Origin: Porites lobata
Lineage: Eukaryota; Cnidaria; Anthozoa; Scleractinia; Poritidae
Assembly: GCA_942486035.1 (NCBI GenBank)
Contig: CALNXK010000026.1
Coordinates: 493,501-557,500 of the forward strand
DNA length: 64,000 nt
Direction of reading: 5' to 3'
Shown: positions 1 to 10,345 of the stretch, piece after piece
Position numbering within the stretch: the first letter of the stretch is position 1
How the letters are laid out: each line of letters opens with the position of its first letter
Made by a program: the position numbers and the translations under genes
The notes under the pieces: model-generated
What the model saw: the letters and a program-made list of their open reading frames with translations, nothing else
Database searches by the model: none
Told to the model about the DNA's origin: nothing

Positions 1-56
1 TTGAGTGTATTGTCAAGCAACTTTTGCCGGATTTACTAGCACAATCTATTCATGCC

Positions 57-278
57 TACCCCCTATCCTAGAGTAGCTTAAACCTTATACCACAATCCCT
101 AGTCTAGATTAAACCTTCAACCAGCTGATCAGTTTCCTAAAAAATGATACCCTATTCTAGACCCAAACTCTCTGATTTATATACCCTATCTTAGAGTAAA
201 CTGCTTGAAAACTGCTTGAAAACCATACCCTTCACAGTGGCACATACCTATGTAGCCCATATATGGCAGTACCCCCAG
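57..278. repeat. interspersed repeat, CCCTATCCTAGAGTA type
   Basis: The stretch is built from imperfect short motifs such as CCCTATCCTAGAGTA and ACTGCTTGAAAAC and ends in ATATGGCAGTACCCCC. I recognise this from memory as an abundant coral repeat. It abuts, at 279, the point where similarity to the 5' flank of copy C begins, so it marks the left breakpoint of the copy A segment. No coding potential is seen. Confidence 0.5.
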
Positions 279-687
279 CTCGTAACATCAGCTTGTTTCT
301 TTAAAAGGCTTACCGAAATGGCTTGCGTGTAAACAAAAGGAACAGTCGTGACCTTCCTGATACTAGGATCTTTCTATCTTCTTGTAAACAGAAAGAATCA
401 GTTGTACTTGCATGTGTCCCTAGTCGTGATTATAATTCTGTTTATTTTAGCCACGATAAATCCAGAATTATCATGTTACCTGGCAACACTTCCTCATTCT
501 ATTTTCCGTTTTTGGATCAATTTGAAACATTTCCGATAACTAACAGGCTTGGCCACGTAATTTAATACGGCATTCAAGATTCAAGTAACAATCAGACCCC
601 TACCTTTCATAAAACAGAGAAGTGTTCTCTGCCGCCAGAACTGATTCGAAGTTGATCGAGGTCTTTCCGAGGCAGGTCATTTCTAAA
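279..687 (+). promoter_or_regulatory. 5' flank of BTB-TLDc copy A
   Basis: This flank matches the 5' flanks of copies C (from about 37087) and D. Its first bases match the end of the GPCR pseudogene fragment at 37087-37112. Copy A lacks the minisatellite-bounded insertion that copies C and D carry near the equivalent of position 437. The last 170 bases before the ATG are nearly identical in the three copies, so the promoter and 5' UTR probably lie here; no TATA box is convincing. Confidence 0.45.
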
Positions 688-2505
688 ATGAATGACAGAA
701 GTCAGGAAGAAGAGGCATTGTCTCAGGCGCAAATCCTTGCTAACGTCGAAAGACAAATCAACGCAGCTACAGCTGCAATTAGTGAGGCTTGTAAACAACT
801 GCAACAAGAAGCAGACAAGCTTCATAACGAGCGGGAAACATTCGATCGAATGTCCAAGAAAATAGAAAGTACGCAGATTTCTGAGACGGTCAACCTAAAC
901 ATCGGTGGCCAGCATTTTACCACAACTCGCCAAACGCTAACAAAGGACCCAAACTCGTACTTTGCTGCTGTTTTCGGGGAGGTTTTCATTAAAGCGTTCT
1001 GAAGATGGTGCGATTCAGACGATTGAAATCGATCGAGATGGAAAACACTTCCGCCATATACTTAACTATCTGCGTGATGGGAAGTTATCTTTACCAGAAG
1101 AAGCCACGTGCACAGATCTGGAGGAAATCGAGACAGAAGCCACTTATTACCAGATACAAGGAATTATCGACGAGTTAAGTAAACCCAGATCCGCGCAGAG
1201 TCAGAAGAGTTCGATCCAAGGAGCCACAGCGCTAGCCACAAGATTATTTTCAGATTCTAAGATTCTGACTCGAGAACTTGACATGATCTTGTCGGGTATG
1301 CTACCTTACAAAACTGGCGACTGGCGACTTCTGTACAGAGCTTCTCGAGACGGCTTCGAGGCAGAATCGTTCCACTTAAAATGCGACTACAAAGGTCCAA
1401 CAGTAACGGTTGTGAAAAGTGGAAACTTCATATTTGGCGGATTTACTGAAGCAGCATGGAGGAGTCCGCGTAAGTAAAATTACGTTGTCTTCTTGAATAG
1501 TACAATAACTGTAATTGTTTGTCGAGGTCTTTTAAAGTGGCCATATTAACTCTTACCGCAGTCCATTTTAATGAACCAAGAATCGATTTCCTTTGTAATC
1601 GAAGTTAAGCCAAACTGACAATGAAAATTTAATGTTGATAAATAACTACGACACACTTATGAATACTTACACGTTATACGTGGGAATAACGCCGCACGTA
1701 CTAGTAAAAAGTGTATTTTTTGAATTCATTATTCACTCGGGTAGACTTTCAGTTAGTACCGTTCTAAAGTCGTGTTTCAAGACCAAATTTATACGCGACA
1801 GGACGAGAGGGTTGATTGAGGGTCAGTTTTAAATATAACTTGAGTCACATCAGCAGATCGGTACTCGTCTGAATTAGTGCACGGTCACCAGGGTTTTATA
1901 GAGGCCCTGTTTGGGGTTTTAGCAGGAGTAAGGTATAACCGGCCAAAATATTTTTAAGATAGATTATTTTAAAAATAAATCCTAGGGATAGCCAAAAATG
2001 GTGGATTTAGGGATAACGGGAACTATAATCATTAAGATGATAAATACTTCAACCCCCTTAATTGGGACCGGATAGTTTTGAATGAACGTTTATTAAACTT
2101 TGCTGCATGTATTCGGCCAAATATAGTGACAAAAGGGTCAGTTAAAAGTTTGTAAAAAATATTTAATTTTCTCCTCAAGGTGTGCGTATGGAAGTTATTG
2201 AATCCAAACAGGCATTCCTATTTAGTTTGGTCAATCCATTTGGGACGGAGCCTGTTCGAATACCCGCAGACGAAAAGGAGAGCGGTTGTGTTATTGCCTG
2301 TAAAAAGTCGCTTGGGCCATCGTTTGGACAAGACTACTGGTCAGAAAAATACCTACACATTTCAAATAATGCGCAGTCATCTCGATCAAGTTATAGTCGT
2401 CTACGAGAAAAATTTTCGTGTCCTGGAGGAAAACAAGGAGATTTGTTCTTCACGGGTACTAAAGATTTTACCGTCGATGATTATGAAGTGTTTGAATTTT
2501 ACTAG
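688..2505 (+). pseudogene. BTB/POZ (KCTD-type) plus TLDc protein, copy A, frameshifted
   Basis: This is a two-exon gene: exon 1 688-1469, donor GTAAGT at 1470; exon 2 2180-2505 after CTCCTCAAG. The start is the ATG opening MNDRSQEEE, shared by copies C and D. The intact layout would be 369 residues: charged coiled coil (about 8-62), T1-type BTB domain from VNLNIGGQHF (about 68-165), and a TLDc domain from about 195 (WRLLYRASRDGF, KCDYKGPT, FGGF) crossing the intron to the terminal VDDYEVFEFY. BTB domains of this type oligomerise and often serve Cul3 ligase adaptors; TLDc domains are linked to oxidative-stress protection and V-ATPase binding. The role here is unknown. A 2-bp deletion near 970 (codon 95) shifts the frame, and reading stops at 1002 after 104 residues. 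The rest, including all of exon 2, is open in the shifted frame. A sequencing error remains possible. Confidence 0.8.
1605..1608. other. empty TTAA insertion site in copy A intron
   Basis: The intron of copy A reads GAAGTTAAGCCAA here. In copies C and D the same site is occupied by a 0.72-0.74 kb element flanked on both sides by TTAA. This is therefore the unoccupied state of the target. Confidence 0.75.
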
Positions 2506-2988
2506 TGATAAGTTTCGTACTCTATCCACAAGCGTAGTGGGACTGAATAAGGACGTCCGTGAGTGGAAAATTAATTCCACTTTTGTGAAAGAGGTAGATT
2601 TATAGACTGGATCCATAAAGTGAACTTCAGAACATAGTATTAAATTTGATATTGTAAATGAAGAGAGAATTAGGTCCAAGTTTGTGCAATGATAAATTAA
2701 CCTTTTAATGAAAAACAAAAAAAGGCATTGAGGGAGCGGATTTTGCGTTGTTTGTTTTAAGGCTAGCTAAGCCCAATCTAACCTTGACAAAAAATTAATG
2801 CAATGAATCTACTAGGAAGGTTTCTTACACCAGTCATTTTGTTGTCTAATTTTGTATTAATTATGAGGTTGCTATGGAAATATGTTTTTGCCGTTACAAT
2901 AGACCAGGTTAGGCGTATTTTCCGTGTACATTTTGTGCCCACTGAATGTCATGTGACGGTACTCAAAGGAGTATACACTTTCTTTCAA

Positions 2989-2994
2989 AATAAA
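2989..2994 (+). promoter_or_regulatory. candidate poly(A) signal, copy A
   Basis: AATAAA lies about 485 bases after the stop codon, and the same hexamer and surroundings are kept in copies C (41708) and D (55957). That conservation may only reflect recent duplication. Confidence 0.35.
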
Positions 2995-3179
2995 GCTCAT
3001 TAAAGTAGACCGTTGAACCTAGGAAAATCATGTCATAAGAAAGTTGAATATGATCCTGCGGGTGAATGAAGTACTAAATAAGTCTGTTATTCTTGACATT
3101 GACTGACGGTTCGACAAACTGTGCGGTAATCATCTTTTAAGTCAATGGTCAAAGAGTCGATTTCCAAAAAGACAAAGGA

Positions 3180-3525
3180 CCCGGGGGTACTCAAAAAGTT
3201 TTATACTGTGAGGCTCCGCCCCAAGGTCCAACCCTGTACCCGTTTAGAACTTTCCATCCCTTTAAACTCCTATAAATGCTATGTCTAAGTAAATCTCAAA
3301 AACAGGAACGTTTTCTCGACTTTTTCACTGTCATAAAATGCATCTGTTAGTCGTTTTGGACCTTTTTACCGAACTAAATGACAGATTTCCCTACCCTTTC
3401 ATATAGTTCAACAAGTGAAATCCTTTCCCGTTCATATACCTGAGGTCTGAAAACCTGTACCCCTTTAATTTTGGGGCGGGGCCTCCCTGTATAGGTCATT
3501 ATAGGGAGTGCTCCCCCTTGAGTCA
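3180..3525. mobile_element. MITE-like element with CCCGGGGGTACTC end
   Basis: A segment of about 345 bp starts with CCCGGGGGTACTCAAAA and ends with GGGAGTGCTCCCCC, which are roughly complementary. Matching segments sit at 41905-42263 and 56155-56500, so it was part of the ancestral cassette. I recognise similar CCGGGGGTACTC ends as common in corals. It has no ORF. Confidence 0.5.
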
Positions 3526-3755
3526 AAGGGTCTTAAAATCTCCTCACTTGTTCTACTTTGGAGAGATAAAATATAAGATCTATTCGACCTTTTCAAATTG
3601 CCAAGATTTGGACATAAAATTTGGTATCCTCTTTGTTTTCGCCCCGCCTCCACGATCCTTTTGTTATGGAGCTGAGGTTTACGTTTCGTAGATTCTAGTT
3701 GTGTTACGTAATACTTGGAAGTTTAGAGAAGACCGCACGAGTATTTTACGCGTTC

Positions 3756-4320
3756 TTTCGCAAGAGTTCCGTCTTTCGGTCAACATAGACTTATTTACTT
3801 ATTTACTCCCACGGAAACCGTCGCTTTAGAATCATTGTTCTCGAGATTTTATACATCAGATAAATATAACTTCCTGAGACAAACCCAACAGTGATTCCCA
3901 TGGTGCAATATGTCAGATAAACTCGCTCAGTGCAAGGTACTCTAGAACGACCAAATGCACACAGTAGTCGCCATTTGTCAAGATCAGCGTCATGCGAATT
4001 AGTCAACGTTAAGATATTAAATAGCGCTATGAGGACAAAACCTGTGTCAGCTCCTTCACTAACCAGATTACACAGCAACTCTTTGGACCCCAGCCTCCAG
4101 CAGCTGAACAATACCCCTGTCCATTTTAACAATTGTCTCAATCTCACCCACAAAGGTCCGAAGGATATGACACTTTTCCAAGATTTCAACCTTCATCGTC
4201 CAAAGAATCAACTGAGAAAAGTTGGTAAGCTAAAAATAATTCTTCCAATCTGTATGATCCTCAAGAAGATTTGATAAGGGAACAATACGCGGGCGTTCAA
4301 TCACCGAAAAGTGAGTTACA
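3756..4320 (+). pseudogene. class A GPCR pseudogene fragment (TM7 and tail)
   Basis: The DNA matches intact receptors in this window from the third extracellular loop (RKSSVFRSAE region) into the cytoplasmic tail. About 30 bp of TM7 are missing, removing the NPxxY region. Frames are shifted several times, but tail motifs such as VSAPSLTRLHSNS remain readable near 4047. TM1-TM6 are absent. Equivalent fragments follow copies C and D at the same relative place. Confidence 0.75.
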
Positions 4321-4330
4321 ATCTCAGTCT

Positions 4331-4531
4331 GTGGCGGATCCAGGGGAGGGGTTCGGGGGGGCCCGCCCCTCTCCCCCCTTATTTTCAGACCAAACTGAGG
4401 CCGAAAAAAATTTTTTTGGAGACTGGGCCTCCCCCTTTATCTCAGGGTCGACAGGGTCTGGATGACCGTTGGATGACCGCCGCCCCTCACCCCCCACACC
4501 CCCCATTATCTGAAGGTCTGGATCCGCCGCT
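4331..4531. mobile_element. MITE with GGCGGATCCAG inverted ends
   Basis: About 200 bp begin with TGGCGGATCCAGGGG and end with CTGGATCCGCCGCTG, which are inverted copies of each other. The interior is C-rich and G-rich. A second copy is at 57319-57482, and only its 3' end survives near 42773 in the copy C segment. Confidence 0.6.
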
Positions 4532-4847
4532 GTCAGTGACAAGTTCCACCAGACACAGTGAGCTCGAAGGTTCATGTGGAATTCAATTACTCGAAAAGAA
4601 GTATGTCTTTATTTTCTTTTTCTTTGTTTGGCGTTTTCATTTTGGTATGACTGACAACGCTGTATGACCTTGTGTGATTGCTTATCTGTTGTGGCTCAAC
4701 TTCATCCTTAATTCAAATTTTATTTTCATCTTCTTCACACTCTTTATCATATATCATTATACCGAAAAAAAAAACAAAGGAAAATATGACTTGAGCCAAG
4801 GATTAAATAAAACCACAACATATATTTTTTGAAGGAATCTCATATTT

Positions 4848-5140
4848 CAGCTGTATATCTCGAGCGCATCGATTGCAACGGTCGCCGAAAGTTTTTAACT
4901 GTCGTTGTTGAAATTTTTTAACTGTCGTTAAATCTTTCCCTTACGCATTTAAGGGCTCAAATTGCTTGAGCCCTGTAATGCTTAAGGAAATATTTCATGA
5001 CTAGATTGCGAAATTACAAGGATTTGTATGGAAAACCCTGCAAGCGTGCGGACTGGATGGCAAAAGTTTTTTTTTTCCTCATACAAATGCTTCCAACTTT
5101 CGGCGGCCGTTGCAATCGCTACTTTTGAGATAAACGGCTG
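4848..5140. mobile_element. 293-bp MITE with ~46-bp inverted repeats
   Basis: The left arm (4848-4894, starting CAGCTGTATATCTC and including GATTGCAACGG) is the imperfect complement of the right arm (5096-5140, ending GAGATAAACGGCTG). The interior has a second small palindrome around AAGGGCTCAA. There is no ORF. It sits just upstream of the copy B promoter. Confidence 0.65.
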
Positions 5141-5315
5141 AAAATTCTCAGGTTACCTATTACCTAGTTTTAATACACTCTGTTTTCGTGTCTATCGAAA
5201 GTTGATCACGTGATCAAGTCATGCAAATAGCTTATAATCGATCACGCAGCAGCTCACGATTGAGAAGGCTGCCAAGAAGAACTGATCGAAATTTTTTCAA
5301 GGAAGCGCGTTTAAA

Positions 5316-7493
5316 ATGAGTGATAGAAGTCAAGAAGAAGAGGAACTGTCACACACTCAAGTTCTCGCTGATGTCGAGAAACAAATCGAATCTGTTTGTA
5401 GCCAACTACAGTCGCTACAGCGACAAGCAAGTAGGCTTCGACGACTTCGTGAGGAGCAGGAAGTATATAATTCCATGTCGAAGAAAATGGAAAGCATGCA
5501 GCTTTCAACGAAAGTGAACCTCAATGTTGGTGGCCAACATTTCACTACAACCGTCCACACACTAACCAAGGACCCAGACTCGATGCTTGCTGCCATGTTT
5601 TCAGGAAGGTTTCCAATGAAGCCTTCTGAAGATGGAACGTTCTTTATCGACCGAGATGGAACTTACTTCCGGTATATTCTGAACTATCTTCGTGATGGAA
5701 AGCTATCTTTACCCGAAGGAGCCACTTTTTTTGAAGAAATCGAGGCCGAAGCTGGATTCTACCAAATTCAAGGAATTCTCGATGAGTTGGGGCAACCTAG
5801 ACCTGCAAAAGGTTCAATTCGAGGTGCAGAAGCCACAAAGCCATTTGCAGAGTCTGAAATTCTGACTCAAGAACATGCAAAGATATTGATAGGAATGATA
5901 CCTTATAAAAGCGGCAAGTGGCGTCTTCTATTCAGAGCTTCTCGAGATGGCTTCGCAGCTGAATCTTTCCACTCAAAATGCGACGACAAAGGCCCAACAG
6001 TGACAGTTGTGCAAAGTGGAAGCTTCGTATTTGGTGGATTTGCCGATGCGGCATGGAGCAGTCCTGGTAAGTAACATTATTAGTAGCTTTTTTTCTACTA
6101 GGTTCATGTATCAATTAAGAACCTCTCTTTCAGTGAACGTCGTTTTCGTCGCTCGTTTCGTCAACTGCAGGAGTACAAGTGCAGGTGTGCAAGTTTGGAT
6201 GCAGTTGCAGATGCACGTTTCACCCCATGTATTTAAAGGGAATCCGAGACAGTCTTGGAGTCTGGATTCCACGCTGTGGATTCCGGATTCCACGTACCGC
6301 ATTCCAGGCACCGGATTCCAGTAGTTTGTTAGTTGACCCGTTGATTCTGGATTCCAATCGTCAGTGGCATTCAACATTCCTTTAACTGTATTCCGGATTC
6401 CATAGCCCAGGATTCCGGATTCCACAAACAAGTGTTCTGGTCGTAGTAGTAAAGCGACGCCATCGTGCAAATGGTCTATTCGAGATTCCACAAGCAAAAA
6501 TTGTCGGAATCTGGATTCCCTTACGTGGGGCGACAGGAGCAGTTGTAGGCCCAAGTTGCAGGAGGTGCAGGATGACATTGTGTCACAGCTTCACACACAT
6601 ATAAACTGCATTTATTGACATTCTTTAAGAAACAATTCAAAAAGTGCCTTTATTTTTAAAGGCAAGCATAATTGTGAGCGTAATTTGGGGCGTTTATTCG
6701 ATAATTATAAGAAAAACTCGGTCTCCACCATCCAGACAACTACGATTCTATTTCAACAAAAAAGACAGCACTGGAACTTTAAACTTTTTTTTTTTTTTAA
6801 TGATTTATTGTAATGGTTGCGGGGTCAGTGATTTAAGAAATGTGATTTTGAAATAAACGCCGCCCTCGAATAAACGCCGCATCAGAAACGCTAAAAATCA
6901 GTACGGTATACGTCGTATACTAATTTGATTGTTCGAAAATTTGCATTACTTTTACCTACCTGTTTCGACATGGCAATTTCCTTATTGGGGTGTCGGGCGG
7001 CCGGGTGGTGATTTGATTTTTTTGTATTAAACTTGAGTCGGCGACACGAACCTTTGCATTTTTACAGTTTTCAACGATCATAACACTTTGCAAATATCGT
7101 GAGGGTCACATAAAAATTTTAAAATAACATTTATTCTCTACTTTTTAAGGTACCGGTAATAGGCAAGTTGACTCATTCGCCAAACAAGCGTTTTTGTTCA
7201 GTTTTGTTAATCCATTTGGAATGGGGCCAGTTCGAATACCAGCAAAGGAAAACGAAAGTGGTCTAACTATTGTCTCTGACAGTACATATGGGCCAACGTT
7301 TCGGGACGACGACCGCACACATACCTACTCTGCTTGGTTACATATTTCAGATAATGCTAATTCATCCCGATCAAATTGTTGTGATATACGTGAAGGAGGT
7401 GTGCGTATAAAAGGTAAATCACCAAGAGAATTGTTCTTCACAAGTACTAACAAATTTAACGTCGATGATTACGAAATGTTTGAGTTTTTCTAG
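5316..7493 (+). CDS. BTB/POZ (KCTD-type) plus TLDc protein, copy B, intact
   Basis: This is the only undamaged member of the family here. Exon 1 is 5316-6066 (donor GTAAGT), exon 2 7150-7493 (acceptor TTTTTAAG); together 1095 nt, 364 residues plus stop, with a phase-1 junction that restores a Gly. The start is the ATG opening MSDRSQEEEE, aligned with the ATG of the other copies. A coiled coil (about 8-62) precedes the BTB domain from VNLNVGGQHF (about 68) with LNYLRDGKLSLP, then a short linker and a TLDc domain (WRLLFRASRDGF, CDDKGPT, FGGF; exon 2 KQAFLFSFVNPFG ending VDDYEMFEFF). It differs from A, C and D in many residues, has a shorter linker, and an exon 2 start (TGNRQVDSF) unlike theirs (VRMEVIES). 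Oligomeric adaptor or stress-protection roles are known for the domain families; the function here is inferred only. Confidence 0.88.
6255..6530. repeat. GGATTCC-rich array in copy B intron
   Basis: The motif GGATTCC or its near variants recurs about fifteen times, some back to back as GGATTCCGGATTCC. Spacing is irregular, so this is not a clean tandem satellite. It lies wholly in the intron and produces spurious antisense open frames. Confidence 0.65.
6687..6880. mobile_element. short MITE with GGGGCGTTTATTCGA ends
   Basis: The left end GGGGCGTTTATTCGA is mirrored by TCGAATAAACGCCGC at the right end, about 190 bp apart, inside the copy B intron. The interior contains a T-run and no coding sequence. 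Related ends occur at 7973-8420. Confidence 0.5.
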
Positions 7494-7800
7494 CAATTAA
7501 TAGGCATGTACCCCAGCTACAAGCAAAGTGTGGCTAGTTTAGAGACTGTAGATGGAAAGTGAATTCTTGTGTGTGAAACTGGTTGATTAATAGCATAGCT
7601 AGACTGAAATTGTGCACTAGTAAAGTGAACTTAAACGTAGTCAAATCAGTTAGTGTTGACAAAGTTGATCGAATGTCTCATGATATGTTATAAAGATTGA
7701 TTACTGTTTGAGGAGGAAAAGCTACATCAGCTGTTAGCCGAGTTGTACAACATAAACCGAGCTGAGGCCCCCTTTCCCATTTGGCCTTGACCAAAAATGC
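7494..7800. other. 3' flank of copy B
   Basis: I see no gene. The stretch presumably holds the 3' UTR of copy B; no canonical AATAAA stands out. Confidence 0.3.
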
Positions 7801-7937
7801 GGATCATTTTACGTTTCTGTGAAACTGCCCACCTACCCCTCCCTTAAACCAACGTTAACACTTAGTTCTTACTTAGGGAAAAATGTTGGCTTAGGAGAGG
7901 GGTAGATGGGCAGTTTCCCAGAAACATAAAATGATCC
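7801..7937. mobile_element. foldback MITE, GGGAAACTGCCCACC family
   Basis: The two halves are inverted copies: GGATCATTTTACG with AACTGCCCACCTACCCCTCC on the left, and GGGGTAGATGGGCAGTTTCC with ATAAAATGATCC on the right. A second member is at 34271-34399. I recognise this family from memory as very abundant in stony corals. Confidence 0.75.
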
Positions 7938-7972
7938 AAAAATAAAACGACTGTACCCCCAGTTGGCAGGTG

Positions 7973-8420
7973 ATCTAATAGACGCCAAGGGCGTTAATTT
8001 GATTTTAGGGGTCCAATAGGGGGATTTAATAGATAGGAGGCGTTTAAAAGAGAGAGGCGTTTATTCTAACTGTAACAAACTCATCAAAACTAATATGCTT
8101 TTGGCGAAGATATCAAGAGAGTTCTGAAAAATAGTTCTAGGCCGTCGAGACCCTCCAAATCCCAACATCGATGTCAGAATCCTCGCTCGGACTGTCGTGG
8201 ACTGCTGCCATCGTTAGTCCATTGTTACTTTGTATTTGGCATTGAACACAAGATACAATACGCAAACCCTTTTTAATCAAGCAAGAAATCGAATAAATTG
8301 AATGATTTTGCTCCTCTTTGCTATTTCCTAATATTTTGGAGGAATTCTCACAGGGGGCGTTTATTAGAGAGGGGCGTCTAGTACAAAATAAACATTGTAG
8401 AGGGGGGAATTTATTTAGTA
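7973..8420. mobile_element. GGCGTTTATT-ended repeat element
   Basis: The left part carries AATAGACGCC and GGCGTTTATTC motifs, and the right part carries GGGGGCGTTTATTAGAG and GGGGCGTCTAGTAC. The ends look like degenerate inverted repeats. Boundaries are approximate. Confidence 0.35.
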
Positions 8421-8433
8421 CTTAACAATTGTT

Positions 8434-8590
8434 GAATGAGGCTGAGTAGGATGATGTGAAGAATTATGCAGATCGAGGAGGATGTTATCCACCGAGGCTA
8501 AAGGCCGAGGTGGATAACATCCTCCGAGATCTGCATAATTCTTCACATCATACGAAAGTCGAATTCAATAATTGTTTTATTATTCATTCA
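8434..8590. mobile_element. foldback MITE 1, TTGAATGAATAAT family
   Basis: A near-perfect hairpin has arms 8447-8498 and 8503-8556; the arm includes GAAGAATTATGCAGATC and GGAGGATGTTATCC. Flanks read GAATTCAATAATTG and TTATTATTCATTCAAAAT. A sister copy lies at 9745-9915. Confidence 0.75.
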
Positions 8591-8680
8591 AAATATTTCT
8601 AAGTTCTTAACAAGATTACTCCTCGTAGTCTTTCTTCAAAACTTTGGCCTATTTCTCAGCACGGTTTCAGGATATAATCA

Positions 8681-8700
8681 GGCCTCGGTTGTTCAAAGGC

Positions 8701-8733
<33 letters not shown>

Positions 8734-8827
8734 CAGTGGATAGTGCAATTGGTTTCCCTAATACTTATCCGCTGGATAGTGATTTATCCGGTGGATAGCG
8801 CTATCCAACGTTTGAACAACCGGGGCC
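8681..8827. mobile_element. foldback MITE, GGTTGTTCAAA family
   Basis: The left end GGCCTCGGTTGTTCAAA is the complement of the right end TTTGAACAACCGGGGCC. Both arms contain repeated GGATAGCGCTATCC units, so the whole element folds on itself. I recognise it as a common cnidarian repeat. Confidence 0.75.
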
Positions 8828-8846
8828 AGGTGTTTATTTTCTTGCG

Positions 8847-9425
8847 GATACCGTAAAATTCCGTAAATAAGCCCCTCCATGTATAAGCCCCTCCAAATAT
8901 AAGGCCCCCAAACTCGTAACGCAAAAAAACCCTCCGTTAAATCGCCCCTCCGAAAAAAAACCCCCGGGGGCTTGTAATTGGAAATTGCCCTCAAATAAAG
9001 AGTAGCAAAGCAATAATGGTACAGTAACATATAAATTTTTGTACTTTCCAAAAAACTATTACATGTGCCAAATGATTGCAGTAAGAAAGTGTTAAAGTTT
9101 ATTGCCGTTTGCGTAGTTCACTCTTTACTCTCGGCTTGGATTTCCTCGGTCCGTATAGACCAAGTACTTGCATGGCTGCGTTATAGAAAGGTCTACGTCC
9201 TCAAGGTGAGTTTCGAGTAAACCTAAATTACTGACATAAATTTCCTTCCAACTATGAGCTAGCCCAATCGATTTTGAGACGCACATTTCCCTCCGAGTAT
9301 AAGCCTAGACGATATTGAAACGCAATTTTCCTTCCGTATATCAGCCCCTCCGAATATAAGCCCCTCAAAAAGGGCGTTTGGAAAATATAAGCCCCGGGGC
9401 TTATTTTCGGAATTTTAAAGTATTC
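8847..9425. mobile_element. MITE with CCGTAAAATTCCG..AATAAGCCCC ends
   Basis: The left end ATACCGTAAAATTCCG followed by TAAATAAGCCCC mirrors the right end GGGGCTTATTTTCGG followed by AATTTTAAAGTAT. The interior repeats the phrase AATATAAGCCCCTC several times in both halves. It has no ORF. Confidence 0.65.
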
Positions 9426-9647
9426 CCCAGGAAAAAGTAGACAACATCCATCGAAAAAATGTTTTGCGTTTTCTTTAAGAATATGGTCAGAAATCCAGCA
9501 TCAGTTTTGCCTTCGGATACCCGTGAACGCCATTTATTTTTTGTAAACTCTAGGAGGCTGCACCTGGAAAAGAGGTTGATCGATGGTCTACTGCCCATAC
9601 AGCCTCGTTTCCAAGTCAATAAACCATCAAATCGATGGTATATTGCT

Positions 9648-9915
9648 CGCATCTTCCAAATTTGGTCAGCGCCGGTTGGCTATGAAGAATTAGCCGGGGG
9701 CTTTAAAGCCAATCAGGATGATGGCAAAATATTTTGAATGAATAATTAACAGTTAATGAATGAGGCTGAGTATCTTATGAAGAATTACGGAGATCGAGGA
9801 GGGTGTTATCTGTCGAGGCCGTAGGCCGAGGCGGATAACACCCTCCGAGATCTCCATAATTCTTCATATGATACGAAAGCCGAATTCAATAACTGTTTTA
9901 TTATTCATTCAAAAT
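9648..9915. mobile_element. foldback MITE 2 with adjoining direct repeat
   Basis: 9745-9900 is a hairpin (arms around GAGGCTGAGTATCTTATGAA and GGGTGTTATCTGTCGAGGCC) of the same family as 8434-8590. The preceding 95 bp, with AATTTGGTCAG, GCCAATCAGG and AATATTTTGAATGAATAAT, recur at 10250-10345 and, more diverged, at 31455-31565. Confidence 0.65.
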
Positions 9916-10249
9916 AATTTCTAGTTTAAAAACGTAGCTAAAACATGCTTACCTCCATCGATCCATCGATGTTCAGTTCATCTTCGATAGTGTACGTTTA
10001 GGTTTGTCCAGCTCGGCAAATATTCTCCAAATAGCAGATGTCGCCCTTCGAGTTGTCTTCTTGCTGTTCTTGCCATGTTGTTAGCTATTTTTTCGCCTAG
10101 TTCTTACTCTTGAAACGAGAGAAATGTCCGCCATTTTTTCAAGTTCACAACCAAAACAACTCAACCTCGTCCCCAGGTCTTCTCGGTTAACGGTGCCTTA
10201 ACCTGCGAAAACGCTGCATTTTTGACGTCATTTCCTCGTTAAAGTCAAA
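9916..10249. other. spacer between repeat copies
   Basis: I see no gene or clear repeat boundary. It may be the interior of a larger element delimited by the direct repeats on either side. Confidence 0.25.
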
Positions 10250-10345
10250 ATTCTTCCTAATTTGGTCATCAGTAACTGGTTATGGTGAATTAAACGTGTG
10301 CTTTTAGCCAATCAGAATCGAGGAAATATTTTGAATGAATAATAA
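10250..10345 (+). repeat. direct repeat of 9648-9745
   Basis: The segment shares CTAATTTGGTCA, GCCAATCAGAAT and AATATTTTGAATGAATAAT with the copy at 9648-9745 in the same order and orientation. Confidence 0.6.

Noticed and set aside
4311..4667. Proline-rich 118-codon open frame
   Set aside because: It is translated from the C-rich MITE and the decayed receptor tail and has no support of its own.
6111..6578. 155-codon antisense frame in the copy B intron
   Set aside because: It reads through the GGATTCC array and lies in an intron of a well-supported gene.
688..7493. Copies A and B as one fused or operon-like gene
   Set aside because: Each has its own coiled coil, BTB and TLDc halves, and a GPCR fragment and MITEs separate them.
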